From positions 2,296,961-2,360,960 of the forward strand of contig BCIA01000006.1 in assembly GCA_001599815.1 (NCBI GenBank): a DNA stretch of 64,000 nt. Direction: 5' to 3'. The stretch's first letter is position 1, and every line of letters begins with the position of its first letter. The position numbers and the translations under genes were made by a program. The notes under the pieces are model-generated. The model was given only the letters and a program-made list of their open reading frames with translations. It did no database searches and had not been told where the DNA came from. The DNA is from Furcasterigmium furcatum. Its lineage: Eukaryota; Ascomycota; Sordariomycetes; Glomerellales; Plectosphaerellaceae. This document shows, piece after piece, positions 9,313 to 19,918 of this stretch.

Positions 9313-10420
9313 ATTGAAGGTGGACGGGGGCGTCTATCGCAGATGGCGGTAGTTCAGAGCAATATTCTAGCCCGCTCGACTTGAATTGAAACCAAATCAG
9401 CTGCTGCGTCAAGAACGCTGTTTTGATCTGATGCTGGTGGGAGGTTTGAAGTGAGATGTCGGACGATTGCGGGGTTATTCTCGGTTGCCGTGTGGGAACA
9501 CGGGGAGTCGCGAAATGCCGTCTATTTGACAATGATATGCAAGCTCTTTAAATATGATGGTGTGGGCGAAAGAAATGCAAGGCCGCTGCGAGAACCGGAC
9601 AGTGGTGATGATGATGTTGATGTTGGATGCTGGAAGTTCTCGAGAGACACGCCAACTCCATGTTCGTTGCGGGATCGGGTTGGAGGGGTTCGTTCGCTAA
9701 CTTTTCTGTACGATAAGCAAAAGTCCCATCAAAATTTAGGTTATCTTAGCGGTGCCAAGCCCGAGAGGCGGCTCATGCTGCTCGGCTGACGTCACGCGAC
9801 CCGGACATCTTCCGCATGGCATGGAGCCCCAGGGCACTCCATCTGCCAGCGATTTACAGGGCGAGGGCTCGGTTCGGGCTCTGCTCAGACCAGGTAGCAT
9901 GCAAGTAGTACAAGGGTTGAAGGGGAACTGCAAGCAAAGTAGCACCTGCTGAACGGACGGGGTGATCGGTTGGACCGGACACAGCCTTATGTCATTGGGA
10001 TCCTCCCCGGCCCGTTGCCTTACGCAAGCCCGCCGCATCATTATCCACTCCATCATCTGCTCTCCCCCCTTGGCCCCGGTCTTACAGGCTCGCACCGCAA
10101 CATCTTTGTCTCCCAAGGCTGGGGAATCCGGAATTCGGACCAATCCAAGGCCCTCCAACAGTGCCACCCACGCGATCAGACTCGGCATACATCTTGACCT
10201 CGACGCCCCAAGACCTTGCGAAGCTTCTTCTTTCCCTATTCCCCATTTGACCGCCGTCCTCTTCTATATTCTCCCGGGTGCCCTGGATTTACTCAACTGC
10301 GACTGTATTTGTACTCTTGAAGATACCTAGTTCTCACGCCAGGAATCGCTCCCCTGGCAAGCCTGTCTCTCCCTTATCGGCCTTATACCCCCCGGTCCCG
10401 CACACCACAACGTCATCAGC
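9313..10420. other. Divergent intergenic region
   Basis: About 1.1 kb lies between the start codons of the CobW gene and the small 10421 gene. It presumably holds both promoters. The last 200 bp before 10421 are pyrimidine-rich, as in many fungal leaders. I find no coding feature or RNA gene. Confidence 0.5.
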
Positions 10421-10828
10421 ATGGCCTCAACCACCCCCCTTAGAAAATTCAGCAAGGAGCCCGAGAAACCGGAGCGTGAGTTGAGTTTCAAGGAGCAGCT
10501 GGACAAGGCCGCCATCGAGGCCCGTGAGCCTCCGGAGGACAAGCTGGGCAACGGCAGCTTGATGAAGCCCATCATCGAGAAGGGTGCGGCACCCCGACAT
10601 CCCCATTCCTGCAGGACGCCCACTAACTGGCTCAAAGTAACCGAATACATCCCTTCAGCGACAAAGGTCCTTGGCGACCCGAACGCGAATCAGGACGAAG
10701 AACAGGTTACGAAGAAGGGGGAGGAGGCTCCTGAAGGCCCGCCTGAGCGCCCAATCCATGATCACAAGATCGAGGAATTCGTCCGCGACCAGCACCGAAG
10801 TAAGGGCAGAGATGGCAAGCTGGTGTAA
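10421..10828 (+). CDS. Small charged protein of unknown function with one in-frame 54-nt intron
   Basis: The start ATG lies in a good context after a pyrimidine-rich leader. The most likely structure is two exons, 10421-10583 and 10638-10828, with a 54-nt intron (GTGCGG donor, CTAAC branch site, CAAAG acceptor). That gives 117 residues. The intron length is a multiple of three and contains no stop, so unspliced RNA would still encode 135 residues. The protein is hydrophilic, with PEKPERELSFKEQLDKAA near the N-terminus and IHDHKIEEFVRDQHRSK near the C-terminus. No signal peptide or membrane segment is visible. I do not recognise the family. Confidence 0.7.
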   Translation: MASTTPLRKFSKEPEKPERELSFKEQLDKAAIEAREPPEDKLGNGSLMKPIIEKGAAPRHPHSCRTPTNWLKVTEYIPSATKVLGDPNANQDEEQVTKKGEEAPEGPPERPIHDHKIEEFVRDQHRSKGRDGKLV

Positions 10829-11213
10829 TCAGAGCGAACAAAACCCCCGGGAGGGCGCCGTCATGTTTTCGTTGGAACTGTCGCAGACAGCCCTTCTCAT
10901 CGATGCTGGGCATCGCCATCTCACACGCACACAAGGGAATATATGATTCATGAACAATAGCAGATTGATTCTAAGCTGGTTTCTAAAACATTATTGCGTC
11001 CTGATCATTATGGTCTCCTCGTTGACCCATTACATCTCGTGTCGTCCTCCATATGCTCGATCTATGCAGTACAGCCTTCTCTCCGATGATGATGTTTTGA
11101 TGATGAAAAGAGAGTGGGAAATGACAAGGAAATGGGAATTAGACAGATGTGGAAATCAAAGCCCCCAAGCGCCTGAGAATGCAAAGCGTGAAATGCGACA
11201 TGATCGTGACAGT

Positions 11214-12768
11214 CTAGAGCAGCACCCAGAGGCCGACAATGAGGGCGTTCACCGCCAGGAGGGTCGTGCTCTGCGTAGGAGTACGAGCTGCGGCAGCGGT
11301 GACCACGAAGCCATCTTCATCGGGCGTGCCGGGGGCGGGACCGGATCCGGAGTCGGAAGCGCCGTCACCGCTGAAGTTGGAAGGCTCCTCCTCCTCCTCA
11401 GTCTCGTCAGAAGGATCAGACGAGGTGCGGAAGGAGGCGGACTCGGAGGCGCTGGGGACAAGGACGGTGGAGAGGGACTGGAAACCCTCGACGGTCATAG
11501 TCGCAAAGGTAGTCGACAGCTCGTCCTGGAGCTCATTCGAAAGCGCCTGCTCCTCGTTCAGGATGTCAGAGCCGGAGCCGCCGCGGAGCTGGGAGTCGCC
11601 GGTGGCCTCAGGAAGGGGGGTGGTGCCGGAAAGAAGGGGCAGGATGTCCTCAACAGTGAGAGCCGGGTCGGCCTCAGCCTCGTCGGAAACTTCAGCAGGA
11701 AGGCCAAGAGCATCAGCGGCGATGTCCTCAATGGTCTCGGTCCCAGTCTCGGTCTCGGTCTCGATTTCAGCATCGTCGGCGAGGTCGGACTGGGTGCGAG
11801 CTTCACCGGAAGCCTCGGGGGCAAGGTTGAGGGCGGACGCAACAGTCTGGTCGGCTTCCGGCTCGCCAGAGACCTCAGGGGCGAGACCAAGGGCATCCGC
11901 GGCAGTCAGAGGGGCAGCCACGTCGGTAGGAGACAGTACAATAGTATCGGTGATGGTGACATCGGGATCAGCTTCGCCAGTGGCTTCAGGGGACAGGTTG
12001 AGGGCACTCTGAATGGTTGTCGCTTCGACCTCCTCGCCGCGGAACTCAGCGTCGTCGGGGAAGGGTGCAGCACCAGGGGGCACCTCAGCACCACCGGCGA
12101 TCTCGGGCTGAACATCCTGGGGCTCGGTAGGGGGGAACTCTTCACCGGCATGCTCCTCGACGCCGGCGGGTGCCTCAGTGGGGGCGGGGAGGTCATCGGC
12201 AGGGAGACCAAGGGCGGAGGCGACAACGCCGTCACCATCGATCGTGACGTCCTCAGTCATGGTGGGGGCGGGGGCGGTGATGACGATGTCCTGTTCCTCG
12301 GCACAGCGGCCACAGTGGACGGATGTCTCAACGAAGCATGGCGGGAACTCGGGGCGGCGGTATTCGGCAGGGTCGCCGGTGCGGACTTCGGTGATGGTGT
12401 AGACAGCTTCCCACTTGGAGAACTCGTTGGCGGCGAGGAGGTTTGTGGTCCAGACTGTTGTGTAGATAGTCTCGGTGGTGGAGACTGTGACGGGAGAGCA
12501 CTCTGCCCAAGAGGAGGTGATGACCTGGCTGCTGAGGCTGGGGGATGTTAGCTGGCTGGGTACTGGAAGAAGCGAGTTGCTCTTCACTTACCTCATGTTG
12601 GCTGATGTGTGGGGGGTGGAGTGAGGAGGAGGAGTTGAATCTTGATATCAAGATGCTTGGTGAGACTTCTTTTCCAAGGTGTCCAAGTTGATGGTTGATG
12701 CTTGTTGAGTGTAGTGTGAGTGTGAGTGTGATGAGCAAGAGAAAGGCAGATACTTTCGAGCGAGGCAT
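11214..12768 (-). CDS. GPI-anchored, repeat-rich acidic cell-surface protein; start uncertain
   Basis: The main exon runs from about 12537 to 11214. It begins with a short cysteine-containing region (SSWAECSPVTVSTTETIYTT) and CFVETSVHCGRC. About 250 residues of Ala/Glu/Thr/Pro-rich sequence follow, with five imperfect repeats built on A-[SD]-AL-[GN]-L. The protein ends in TTLLAVNALIVGLWVLL, a hydrophobic tail typical of GPI-anchor signals. Two start models exist. ATG 12768 opens a 59-codon exon with a signal-peptide-like start (VSAFLLLITLTLTL) and joins to 12524 in frame, giving 495 residues. ATG 12596 with a 5-nt exon joins to 12537 and gives 442 residues without a signal peptide. The first suits a GPI protein; the second uses the first AG after the branch site. 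Confidence 0.65.
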
Positions 12769-13841
12769 GGTCCTAGAAATACTCGAGATTTCCAGCCTCT
12801 GGCCTCTTCACGATGCCGATCTGGCAGGCGAAGGGAGGCTTCTACGCCGTGGGGAAGCATTCTCGCCATGACATGGAACTGAAGGAACTAGCGAAGAAGC
12901 AAGCCAACCCCCAACTATGGCGGGTGAAGAATCCAAGAGACAGCGCCCAACCACATGGCACAGAGGTTGGAGGCTGCTGGAGAATGCACCTGCCACTAGA
13001 CTGCATTCCAGAGCCCGGCTCGATACCACTGCCCGCCCGCCCAGCCTGGCCCAAGACCTGCCGAAGTGTGGCTAAGACATGGCGGACGGTAGGGGGAGGG
13101 CATTCCAGCGTCGCCCAGGTCGTCACAGGCATGCCACTGGCACGTGGAAGAGCAACGCCGCCAGTCTTAAGAGGTCGGTGCCCGCCGTCAACCACCCGAG
13201 AGCCAGCTAGACAAGCGCCGCAGGGAGGCTGATCGTCCGCCGAGCACTGGCACGTATCGAATCGACAGCCACACGAGAATAGTGCACTGGTCCACTGGGA
13301 CATGTGTCATCAAGCAAGGGACCTGGCGACAATGGCGGACATCCGTACGGTTTGTGGTCCCAATAGAATGTTTTGGCTCGGCGATGATGGAGGTTTTGTC
13401 GAAATTCTTCGCTTCGCACTTCACACATTCGGGAAACCTCAAGTCGATTGCGATGGTATGTCCCCCATACTCAGCATCTCTCCTCCACTCTAGGTGATCT
13501 AGAGGAGAAACTTCCTAATTTCAAGGGTAAATGTTCTTCTGCAGAGCAGCTCCTCAAAGAAGAGCAGGCAACACGACACCGTGGGATGCTGGGTGAAGGT
13601 CGTGGCAGCTCTGGTACGCTTTTGATCTGAAGAAGAGAAAAGAGAAGAAGAAGGGAAAGAAGGAAATTTTTCGAAGCGCGATGTTTGTACCTCGCAGAAG
13701 CCCGCGCTAGTGCCGTTTAGGAAAGCGGTGGTCTCGCATCAGTGGAGTGTTGGCGAGGACGGCCTGATTAGATAGGACATCAAAGGTCAGTCCCATTAAT
13801 TGTACCCTCGCGATAACTCAAACAAAGCTCAACACATCCCT
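12769..13841. other. Intergenic region
   Basis: About 1.07 kb lies upstream of the GPI protein gene and downstream of the AIF-like gene. Short open frames occur on both strands, but none has a conserved-looking product or coherent splice sites. I see no RNA gene or repeat. Confidence 0.5.
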
Positions 13842-15073
13842 CTACCAATTCGTCTGCCCAGTCGTCCGCTTGCCCGCCACATAATCCGCTGCCTTGTCGG
13901 TTCCCAGGTGCCGCCCCTTCATCCACCAGATCATCAAGCTGGGCAGTTTCCAGGTTGCATACTGACCCGTGGCACGACTCCTGCCGAGGGTGATGGCGCC
14001 GACGAGCGTCGAGTCAATCTTGTACTTCGCCGGCTCCCCCTGGCCAGTCAAGAACGGATGAATGACCTCCCTGGCCAGATGAACGAGCTGGGCCTCGGCC
14101 TTGACGATAGTCGTGGCCTCGAGGCTGCCAACGTCGCCAATAACAAACAGGTCCTCGTATCCAGGCACCCGAAGGAACTCGTCTTGGAGGATATAGCCCG
14201 CCTTGTCGCGGAGCTTGGCCGGCATGAACTCGCTGTTAGGTTCCACGCCGAGGGCGGGGAGGTATGCGTCCACAGTCATCTGCCTCGTCTTCCCGCTGGC
14301 TTCGGTGAGCTCGAGCGTCGTGCGTCCAGGGGATGAGTGCTCCGGCTTCACAGCGGTGACCTTTGTGCTGGGAATGTGCTTGATGCCGAGCTTCTCGAGC
14401 TCGCTCTTGATTCCCTTCCGGATATCCTCGCGCCAGTCTTCGTTGAGTGGGAGTGCCTTGTCGGTGAGGAAGTACACGTCCTTCTGACCCTTCTGGGCAA
14501 ACTCGAAACCGATCTCAGCCACCATTTCGATGCCCGTGTGGCCGCCGCCTGCTACGAGGATGGACTTGGCGCCCCTGAGCTGCTCCTGGACGGCGTGGAG
14601 CTTGTTCTTGGTATCTTCGGTTGTCCCCACCTCTTTCCAGGGCATGCCGTCTCTAGCACGGGCGCCAGTCGCGATGACGACTGCGTCGTAGGCGATCGTG
14701 CGGCTGTTGCCAGCGTTGGTCGTGACGGTGAGTTGACGAGCATCGGGGTCGAGTGACTCGGCCTTGCCCGCCACAAATTCGAAGCTGCCCTTGGGATAGC
14801 GAGCAAACTGTGGCTCGATTGGCTTGAAAATCGCCTCGTCACCAAACTGGCCGGGCACTACTGCGCGGGTGATGGCCACATTCCAGTAACTATCGCATGT
14901 GTCAGTACATGACGGGCGGTGTGCGGTGGTGATAGGGGGACCTACTGGTCAGTGTTCGGGGTCACCAGGATCACTTTGAGGCCCTCAACCACCGGTACGG
15001 TGTGCTTCAGGACATAGTGGGCGATGGGCAGGCCCACCAGGCCAGCGCCGAGGACGACCAGTGTCTTGCCCAT
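13842..15073 (-). CDS. AIF/AMID-like FAD-dependent pyridine nucleotide oxidoreductase
   Basis: Two exons (15073-14946 and 14889-13842) join in frame across a 56-nt intron to give 391 residues. Exon 1 begins MGKTLVVLGAGLVGLPIAHY, the FAD-binding GxGxxG dinucleotide fold. The NAD(P)H-binding fold is ILVAGGGHTGIEMVAEI in the middle, preceded by VVIATGA. The FAD-contacting VIGDVGSLEATT follows near the C-terminus. This is the architecture of AIF-like/AMID oxidoreductases. There is no clear mitochondrial presequence, so a cytosolic or membrane-associated location is possible. Fungal members have been linked to redox balance and cell death, but substrate and role cannot be read from sequence. Confidence 0.88.
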
Positions 15074-15606
15074 TTGCTCGAGGCTCTGGTTGAGGTTTTG
15101 TTTGAGGTCTCGGGGTCGGGAGGGGGATTGTCGAGATGGCGCAGTGTCGATGCGAGGTAAGTAGTCGGGATGTTGCTTTACTTTCACAGGACATCAGTCT
15201 CGGCCAGCTGGTACTACAAGACTTTTATATTCATTGATCCGTCCATATCTTTGTCCCTGTTCTCCATGCTGGCGTCATAACGGTTGGTCCGGCCACGGAG
15301 TGACCAGGCCATACATGCATTCTCCGCAGTCTAAAGATGAGAAGAATACACGAAAATGTCAGACATGATCCGCTGTAGGCCGCGGACTTTGCCCATTATG
15401 TCGACTCATTGTTCATCATATGCTGCCGCCAAGGTTTGGCTTGCCGCGCGCTGCGGAGAAGACTGCGCCATCGAAAGGCACGGAGCTATGCCTAAAGACG
15501 ACAACGGCAAGTCGTGACGAGCCGAAAAGGGTATAGCGCCAAGGAATCTCGAAAAGGGCAAGGCGAGACGGTGGTCACGTGCTCCTTGTGTTCTGACAGG
15601 ACATAT
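15074..15606. other. Intergenic region upstream of the AIF-like gene
   Basis: This 533-bp stretch lies upstream of the AIF-like start and downstream of the NAD synthetase stop, both genes being on the minus strand. Nothing beyond promoter and 3' UTR sequence is apparent. Confidence 0.45.
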
Positions 15607-18586
15607 TTACGATGAACCCTTGCTTCTGGCTTTCTCCAGGCGTGCAAGTTCCCTGTCGATCCTCTTGAAGCTCCAGCTCTGCCAGAACGAGGGGTCTGCA
15701 GATCACAGGTCAGTCTCTGTTTCCCCCGACCCCCAAGGAGGTCAACAGGGCAACAAAACTTACAAAGGAACGGCCTCAAATCTGCGAGATCAGGTCAGCA
15801 TTTGCAAAAGGTACCTTCCTGCATGGCTCAGGGTGACTCACCGAAGCGGTTGTCGTCGGGGGAGTAATCGTTCGCGTGCACTTGGAACTTCTATTAGCCT
15901 CCCGACATGCCCTGTCGTCCCATCACCAAATCCCGACACCAGCATATAGCCGTCAACAGCAAGGAACGGGGGACTTACAAGCCGGCGTTAAAATAGGAGC
16001 CTTGTGGCGATTGATTGCACTGATTTCGATTAGTACTTGTGCAAACATTCAGGTTGGGGTGACGAAACTAGAAGTTGGTGAACTTTTTCACCTTGGCCGC
16101 GATCTCTGCAGGCTCGAGGGAGGGATTCTGATCGCCAGGCTCCTTGATCCGATCGCTGCCCCACTCGTGGACAAGGCGCTGGAACATGGCATAAGGTCCA
16201 AGTTTGTTCTCCTTACGGAGCCGCCCTGGGAAGGTCAGAGAAGTCATTCCCAGACACAAGGTGTGTCCCCAAGACAGGACTGTTACTCACCGAATACAGT
16301 GAGCTCTGCGTATGTCATTCCCATATCCGCCTCTGATGACTCGTCAGCGACTCGGTGTTTGACCTGGAAAACGGACGGATGATCTCACCATCAGACTGCA
16401 CGTAATCCTCGGTCACAGGCTCCAGCTCTGCCGTAGGAGTGGCAGTCAGGAAGTCCTCTAGGCAAGGAATCTCGAACTGGATTTTGGCCCAGGCAATCAG
16501 TCGCTTGAGATCGGCCTTGTCGATGGAGCCAATCGGGTTGATGTCTGCCGAAGAGCAGTCGTATTTGGTGAGGTATCCTCTCAGAGCTGATGAAAGGTCA
16601 ACGGTTGTCCCGGGGTCCGCAGACATGATGATGTGACACTTACCCTCGCCGACATTGGCGCTGCCGAGGACCAGAATTCCGCCTCCACCGGTCAACTTGC
16701 GAGTGGTAGGCAGGATCTGGGCAAACTCATAGGCAGTGACCATCCGCGTGCGGGCTTGGATGTTCTGCAGCATGAGATTCTCGGCTACGGAACCACCTTC
16801 CACCTTGAACTTTGCATCGAAGCCAAGCGAGCTGGTGACGAGGTCCTTCTGCGCCTGGTACACGGTGTCAATGTCGAGGTCGATGTGGTAGCTTCCGATG
16901 GCAGCAGACAGGTCCTTGGCACGCTGGCGCGTCTCGCGGGAGCTCTGCTTCGACATGCCCATGTAGATGGTATGGAAAACACGGTTGCACAACTCCTGGG
17001 GCGTCTTCGGGAGAGGTGCGTCACCGACCATGCGCTGGACGGTTGCAATGACCGTCTTGTTGTTGTCGTTGATGGCGCTGATGACGAGACGGCACATGGA
17101 GAAGACGGTGACGGCTTGGCAGATTATTAGATCAGTAGCCCTTGGTCGCAGCGGGAAAGCAACTCACCCGTAGCACACGAGTCCAAACCTCCAGAGAGAG
17201 GGACGAGACTAATGAAAGTTAGCCACTAACAGCTCATCAACGTCAAGACAGGGTTTGGCGACATACTATCCGGCCGACTTGCTCCTCGCCAGGTAATCCC
17301 ATAGATAGCAACCAGCGCACTACGACTCCGTCAGCAGGAAAGCACGGGGACACAGTACGACAGCCGTCACTCACCAGAGCGACCTCTTCCTCGACCGAGT
17401 AGAACTTTGGCTCTCGTGGCAAGCTTGGTCGGCGGTGGAGGTCCAAGTCATCCTCATCGGGGCTCAGCTCGAAGGGGGTCTGAATCCTGTGATACTTCAG
17501 AGTGCTCCTCGCCGCTTGCATGCCTCGAGACATGGTGGCGCGGTAAGAGCGGACGTCTTCGATGTTGATGGTTGCCGTGATGACATCGACGTCGTTGAGG
17601 GAGAATTGGGGACTTTGAGCCAGCACCTGGCCATTGCAAAGGATTAGAGAAGACCCATCGAAGAATAATCTTTCACCGTCGCCGCCTAAGAGTACGTTAG
17701 TAGCCGCGCTGTGGAAGTCTTGGTGTTTTGGGGGACGAACCGATGACGTTGGAGTAGACGTAGATACCACCGCACTTGCGCGTGGCTTCACTAATCAGCT
17801 TCAATCTGATATCCAGCTTCTGCAGGCTGAAGTGGCTGGCAGAAGAATTGCAGAAGATCTCTATGCCATCGAGCGACATTGGAATATGGGGGGCGTTAGG
17901 CGACCACATCTCCTCGCAAGTCTCGGAGCCGAAGCAGGTGTCAGGGGTCGAGATGACGCAGTCTCCAAAGGGCACGTGTGTTGCTCCCTGGAGCTTCTGC
18001 AGCATCCTGGGCAGATGAAAGTCCTCCCACTCCGTGGGACGCAGCCAGGGGGTGAACCAGCGCATTTCTCTGTAGTTCCCGTCGTTGGCCAAGTGCATCT
18101 TGGGGCGTATGCAGAGAATCTTTCCGTTGAGGCATAGACAGCGGCAGTTGTACTTGACGTTGCGGTGTGCTATCGGCAGACCGATGTCGAGGAGGATGTC
18201 ATGGCAGCTTTCATCCGAGAGGATGCGAGCCAGCATCTCCAAGCTGTGGAGGTACGTGTCGCCCTCCAGGAAGTGGTCATTGCAGGAGTAGCCACATATT
18301 TCCAGCTCCTGTCATAGAGGGTCAGCGAGTACTCCAGATGTTTTCGGTCTGAGATGGGACAGCTTTGAGTGAGGATGGAGAAGGGAGGGAAAAGGACGTA
18401 CCGGTCCGACACGAAGTCTCGCACCAGCAGCTTTCGCCTGGTGAATGGACTCGATGATCCTGTCGGTATTGCTCTAGTAACATAGGTCAGCCACGAGTTC
18501 TCCAGCTTGGGATTCCACATAAGTACCTCGAAATCAAGAGCCCACTGCCTGAGGGAGCAGGCCGCAACAGTTACGAGCCGCCCCAT
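15607..18586 (-). CDS. qns1: Glutamine-dependent NAD+ synthetase
   Basis: Fourteen exons give 719 residues: 18586-18527, 18473-18402, 18308-17741, 17685-17375, 17319-17267, 17208-17168, 17114-16644, 16586-16389, 16332-16291, 16225-16069, 16019-15979, 15880-15842, 15781-15764 and 15695-15607. The enzyme makes NAD+ from deamido-NAD+ with glutamine and ATP. The N-terminal nitrilase-type glutaminase has its catalytic triad at E45 (ELEICGYSC), K114 (RPKMH) and C175 (ETCEEMW). The synthetase half has the ATP pyrophosphatase loop SGGLDS at 360-365, then GYLTKYDCSSADINP, and near the end YSPDDNRFDLRPFLYPSFW. Length matches yeast Qns1 (about 714). Exons 11-13 are very short (41, 39 and 18 nt). Every junction keeps the frame and restores a conserved block, so the model is well supported. 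Confidence 0.93.
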
Positions 18587-18984
18587 GACTGAAATCGAGG
18601 GATGAGAACGGTGGCGGAGACGGGGGTTATGTCGATGTGACGAGGGAGAGAAAGACAGTAAGCCGTCCTGGCGATAAGAAGGAAGCTGTCGCAAAGGGGT
18701 ATGTCGAGGGAAAGCACCAGAGTCTTCCTCGCCTTTCCTTGTAGACTGAAGTGGTAGTCGAACGGTGGAAGTCCGAGTCCAGAGCTTCCATGTTCTTAGT
18801 CACCGAACGCCTCCGAAATATCCCCGCAAATCGCGTCGGTTGAGTTTCACCTGGAACCTCAAGATAAGATAAGCCACTCATTCACCTCACTCACTCACTC
18901 AACTCACGACAAGCCAACAACAACGCTGAGCAAAGGCGATACGAGCATGCTGCAATTAATTAATAAGAGGACGAGCATAGTCTG
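18587..18984. other. Intergenic region
   Basis: About 400 bp lies between the NAD synthetase start and the stop of the PEBP-like gene. It includes a short CTCA-rich run near 18886-18905. No coding feature is visible. Confidence 0.45.
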
Positions 18985-19918
18985 CTAAGCAAAGCTCATG
19001 AATACAGCGACCGCACCGAGACAAATCCCCGCCACGCCCATCCTGCCCGGCGGCCCAACCATGGCCGACGCACCAACCTGCCTCTGAGGATTCCCAGGCT
19101 GCTGCGCTTCCTGCGGCGGCGGCAGCGGCGACGACGGCGACGACACAACGCCCCCGACTCCGCCGTTGTTGCCCTGACCCTGCCCTGGCACCGGCGAAAT
19201 GCCCCCGTTCGGCTGGCCTGGCTGACCCGGCAGCCCGCCGCCCGCACCCCCGGCCACCGGCCCCGTGTTCGTGACCCGGAAGAAATCACCGGCAACGACG
19301 TTCTGCGGCCCCAGGCCCGCCGCGGCCAGCGTCCGCATGGCATCGAACCCCCTCCTCTCTTGCGTCATCTGCGTCAGCGCCCCGAGCCCGTCGCGCCTGA
19401 TGTTGGTGTGGTCCACGGCCACGAACGCGTATCGGTGCTGCAGCGGCTCGCGCGCCGGCGGGTTGGGGCCGAAGTACTGGGCCATCGCCGGCTGCGAGGC
19501 GAGGTTCTGCATGACGTGCACCACCCGCGTCCCGGCGGTCGTGTTGAGGACCGTCGGGACCGGGTTCGAGGTCAGCCCCGCCTGTGCCCAGTGCAGCAGG
19601 GTGCTGGTCTGTGGCGGCGCGTTCGTCGGGATGTCCATGTCGATCATGAAGACGGCGTACTGGCCCTGGAGGGGCTGTTCGGTTGCGATGAGCGGGACGC
19701 CGCGCGCCGCTGCATCGTGTCAGCCCTGCTGCAAGAGCCGCCCTGATCTCGCGGCGGGGCAACTTACAATCCTTCGGGAGGTTGGCGCCGTTCATGGCGG
19801 CAATACCACCGTAGGAGATGATGAGCGGGTTCTGCGCTGCGGGCTGGAAACCCTGGGGTGTTGCGGCCGAGACGAGTGCCGTTGTCGCCGCCAGGGCGAC
19901 GAGTGATGAACCCAGCAT
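18985..19918 (-). CDS. Secreted, probably GPI-anchored PEBP-family protein
   Basis: Two exons (19918-19768 and 19709-18985) join in frame to give 291 residues. The first 19 or so residues (MLGSSLVALAATTALVSA) form a signal peptide. The core resembles phosphatidylethanolamine-binding proteins: VFMIDMDIPTNAPP is followed by LLHWAQAG, and HRYAFVAVDH comes later; these are the PEBP ligand-pocket segments. After about residue 200 the chain becomes Gly/Pro/Gln-rich, then ends in MGVAGICLGAVAVFMSFA, a hydrophobic tail fitting a GPI-anchor signal. PEBPs bind phospholipid headgroups or inhibit kinases and proteases. A cell-surface version suggests a wall or secretory role, but no function is established from sequence. 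Confidence 0.82.

Noticed and set aside
8113..9384. 423-codon plus-strand open frame
   Set aside because: It is the antisense shadow of the CobW GTPase gene, whose minus-strand product has all family motifs.
10950..12551. 533-codon open frame on the plus strand
   Set aside because: It is antisense to the repeat-rich GPI protein gene. GC-rich third positions and repeats keep the opposite frame open; its product is low-complexity with no domain.
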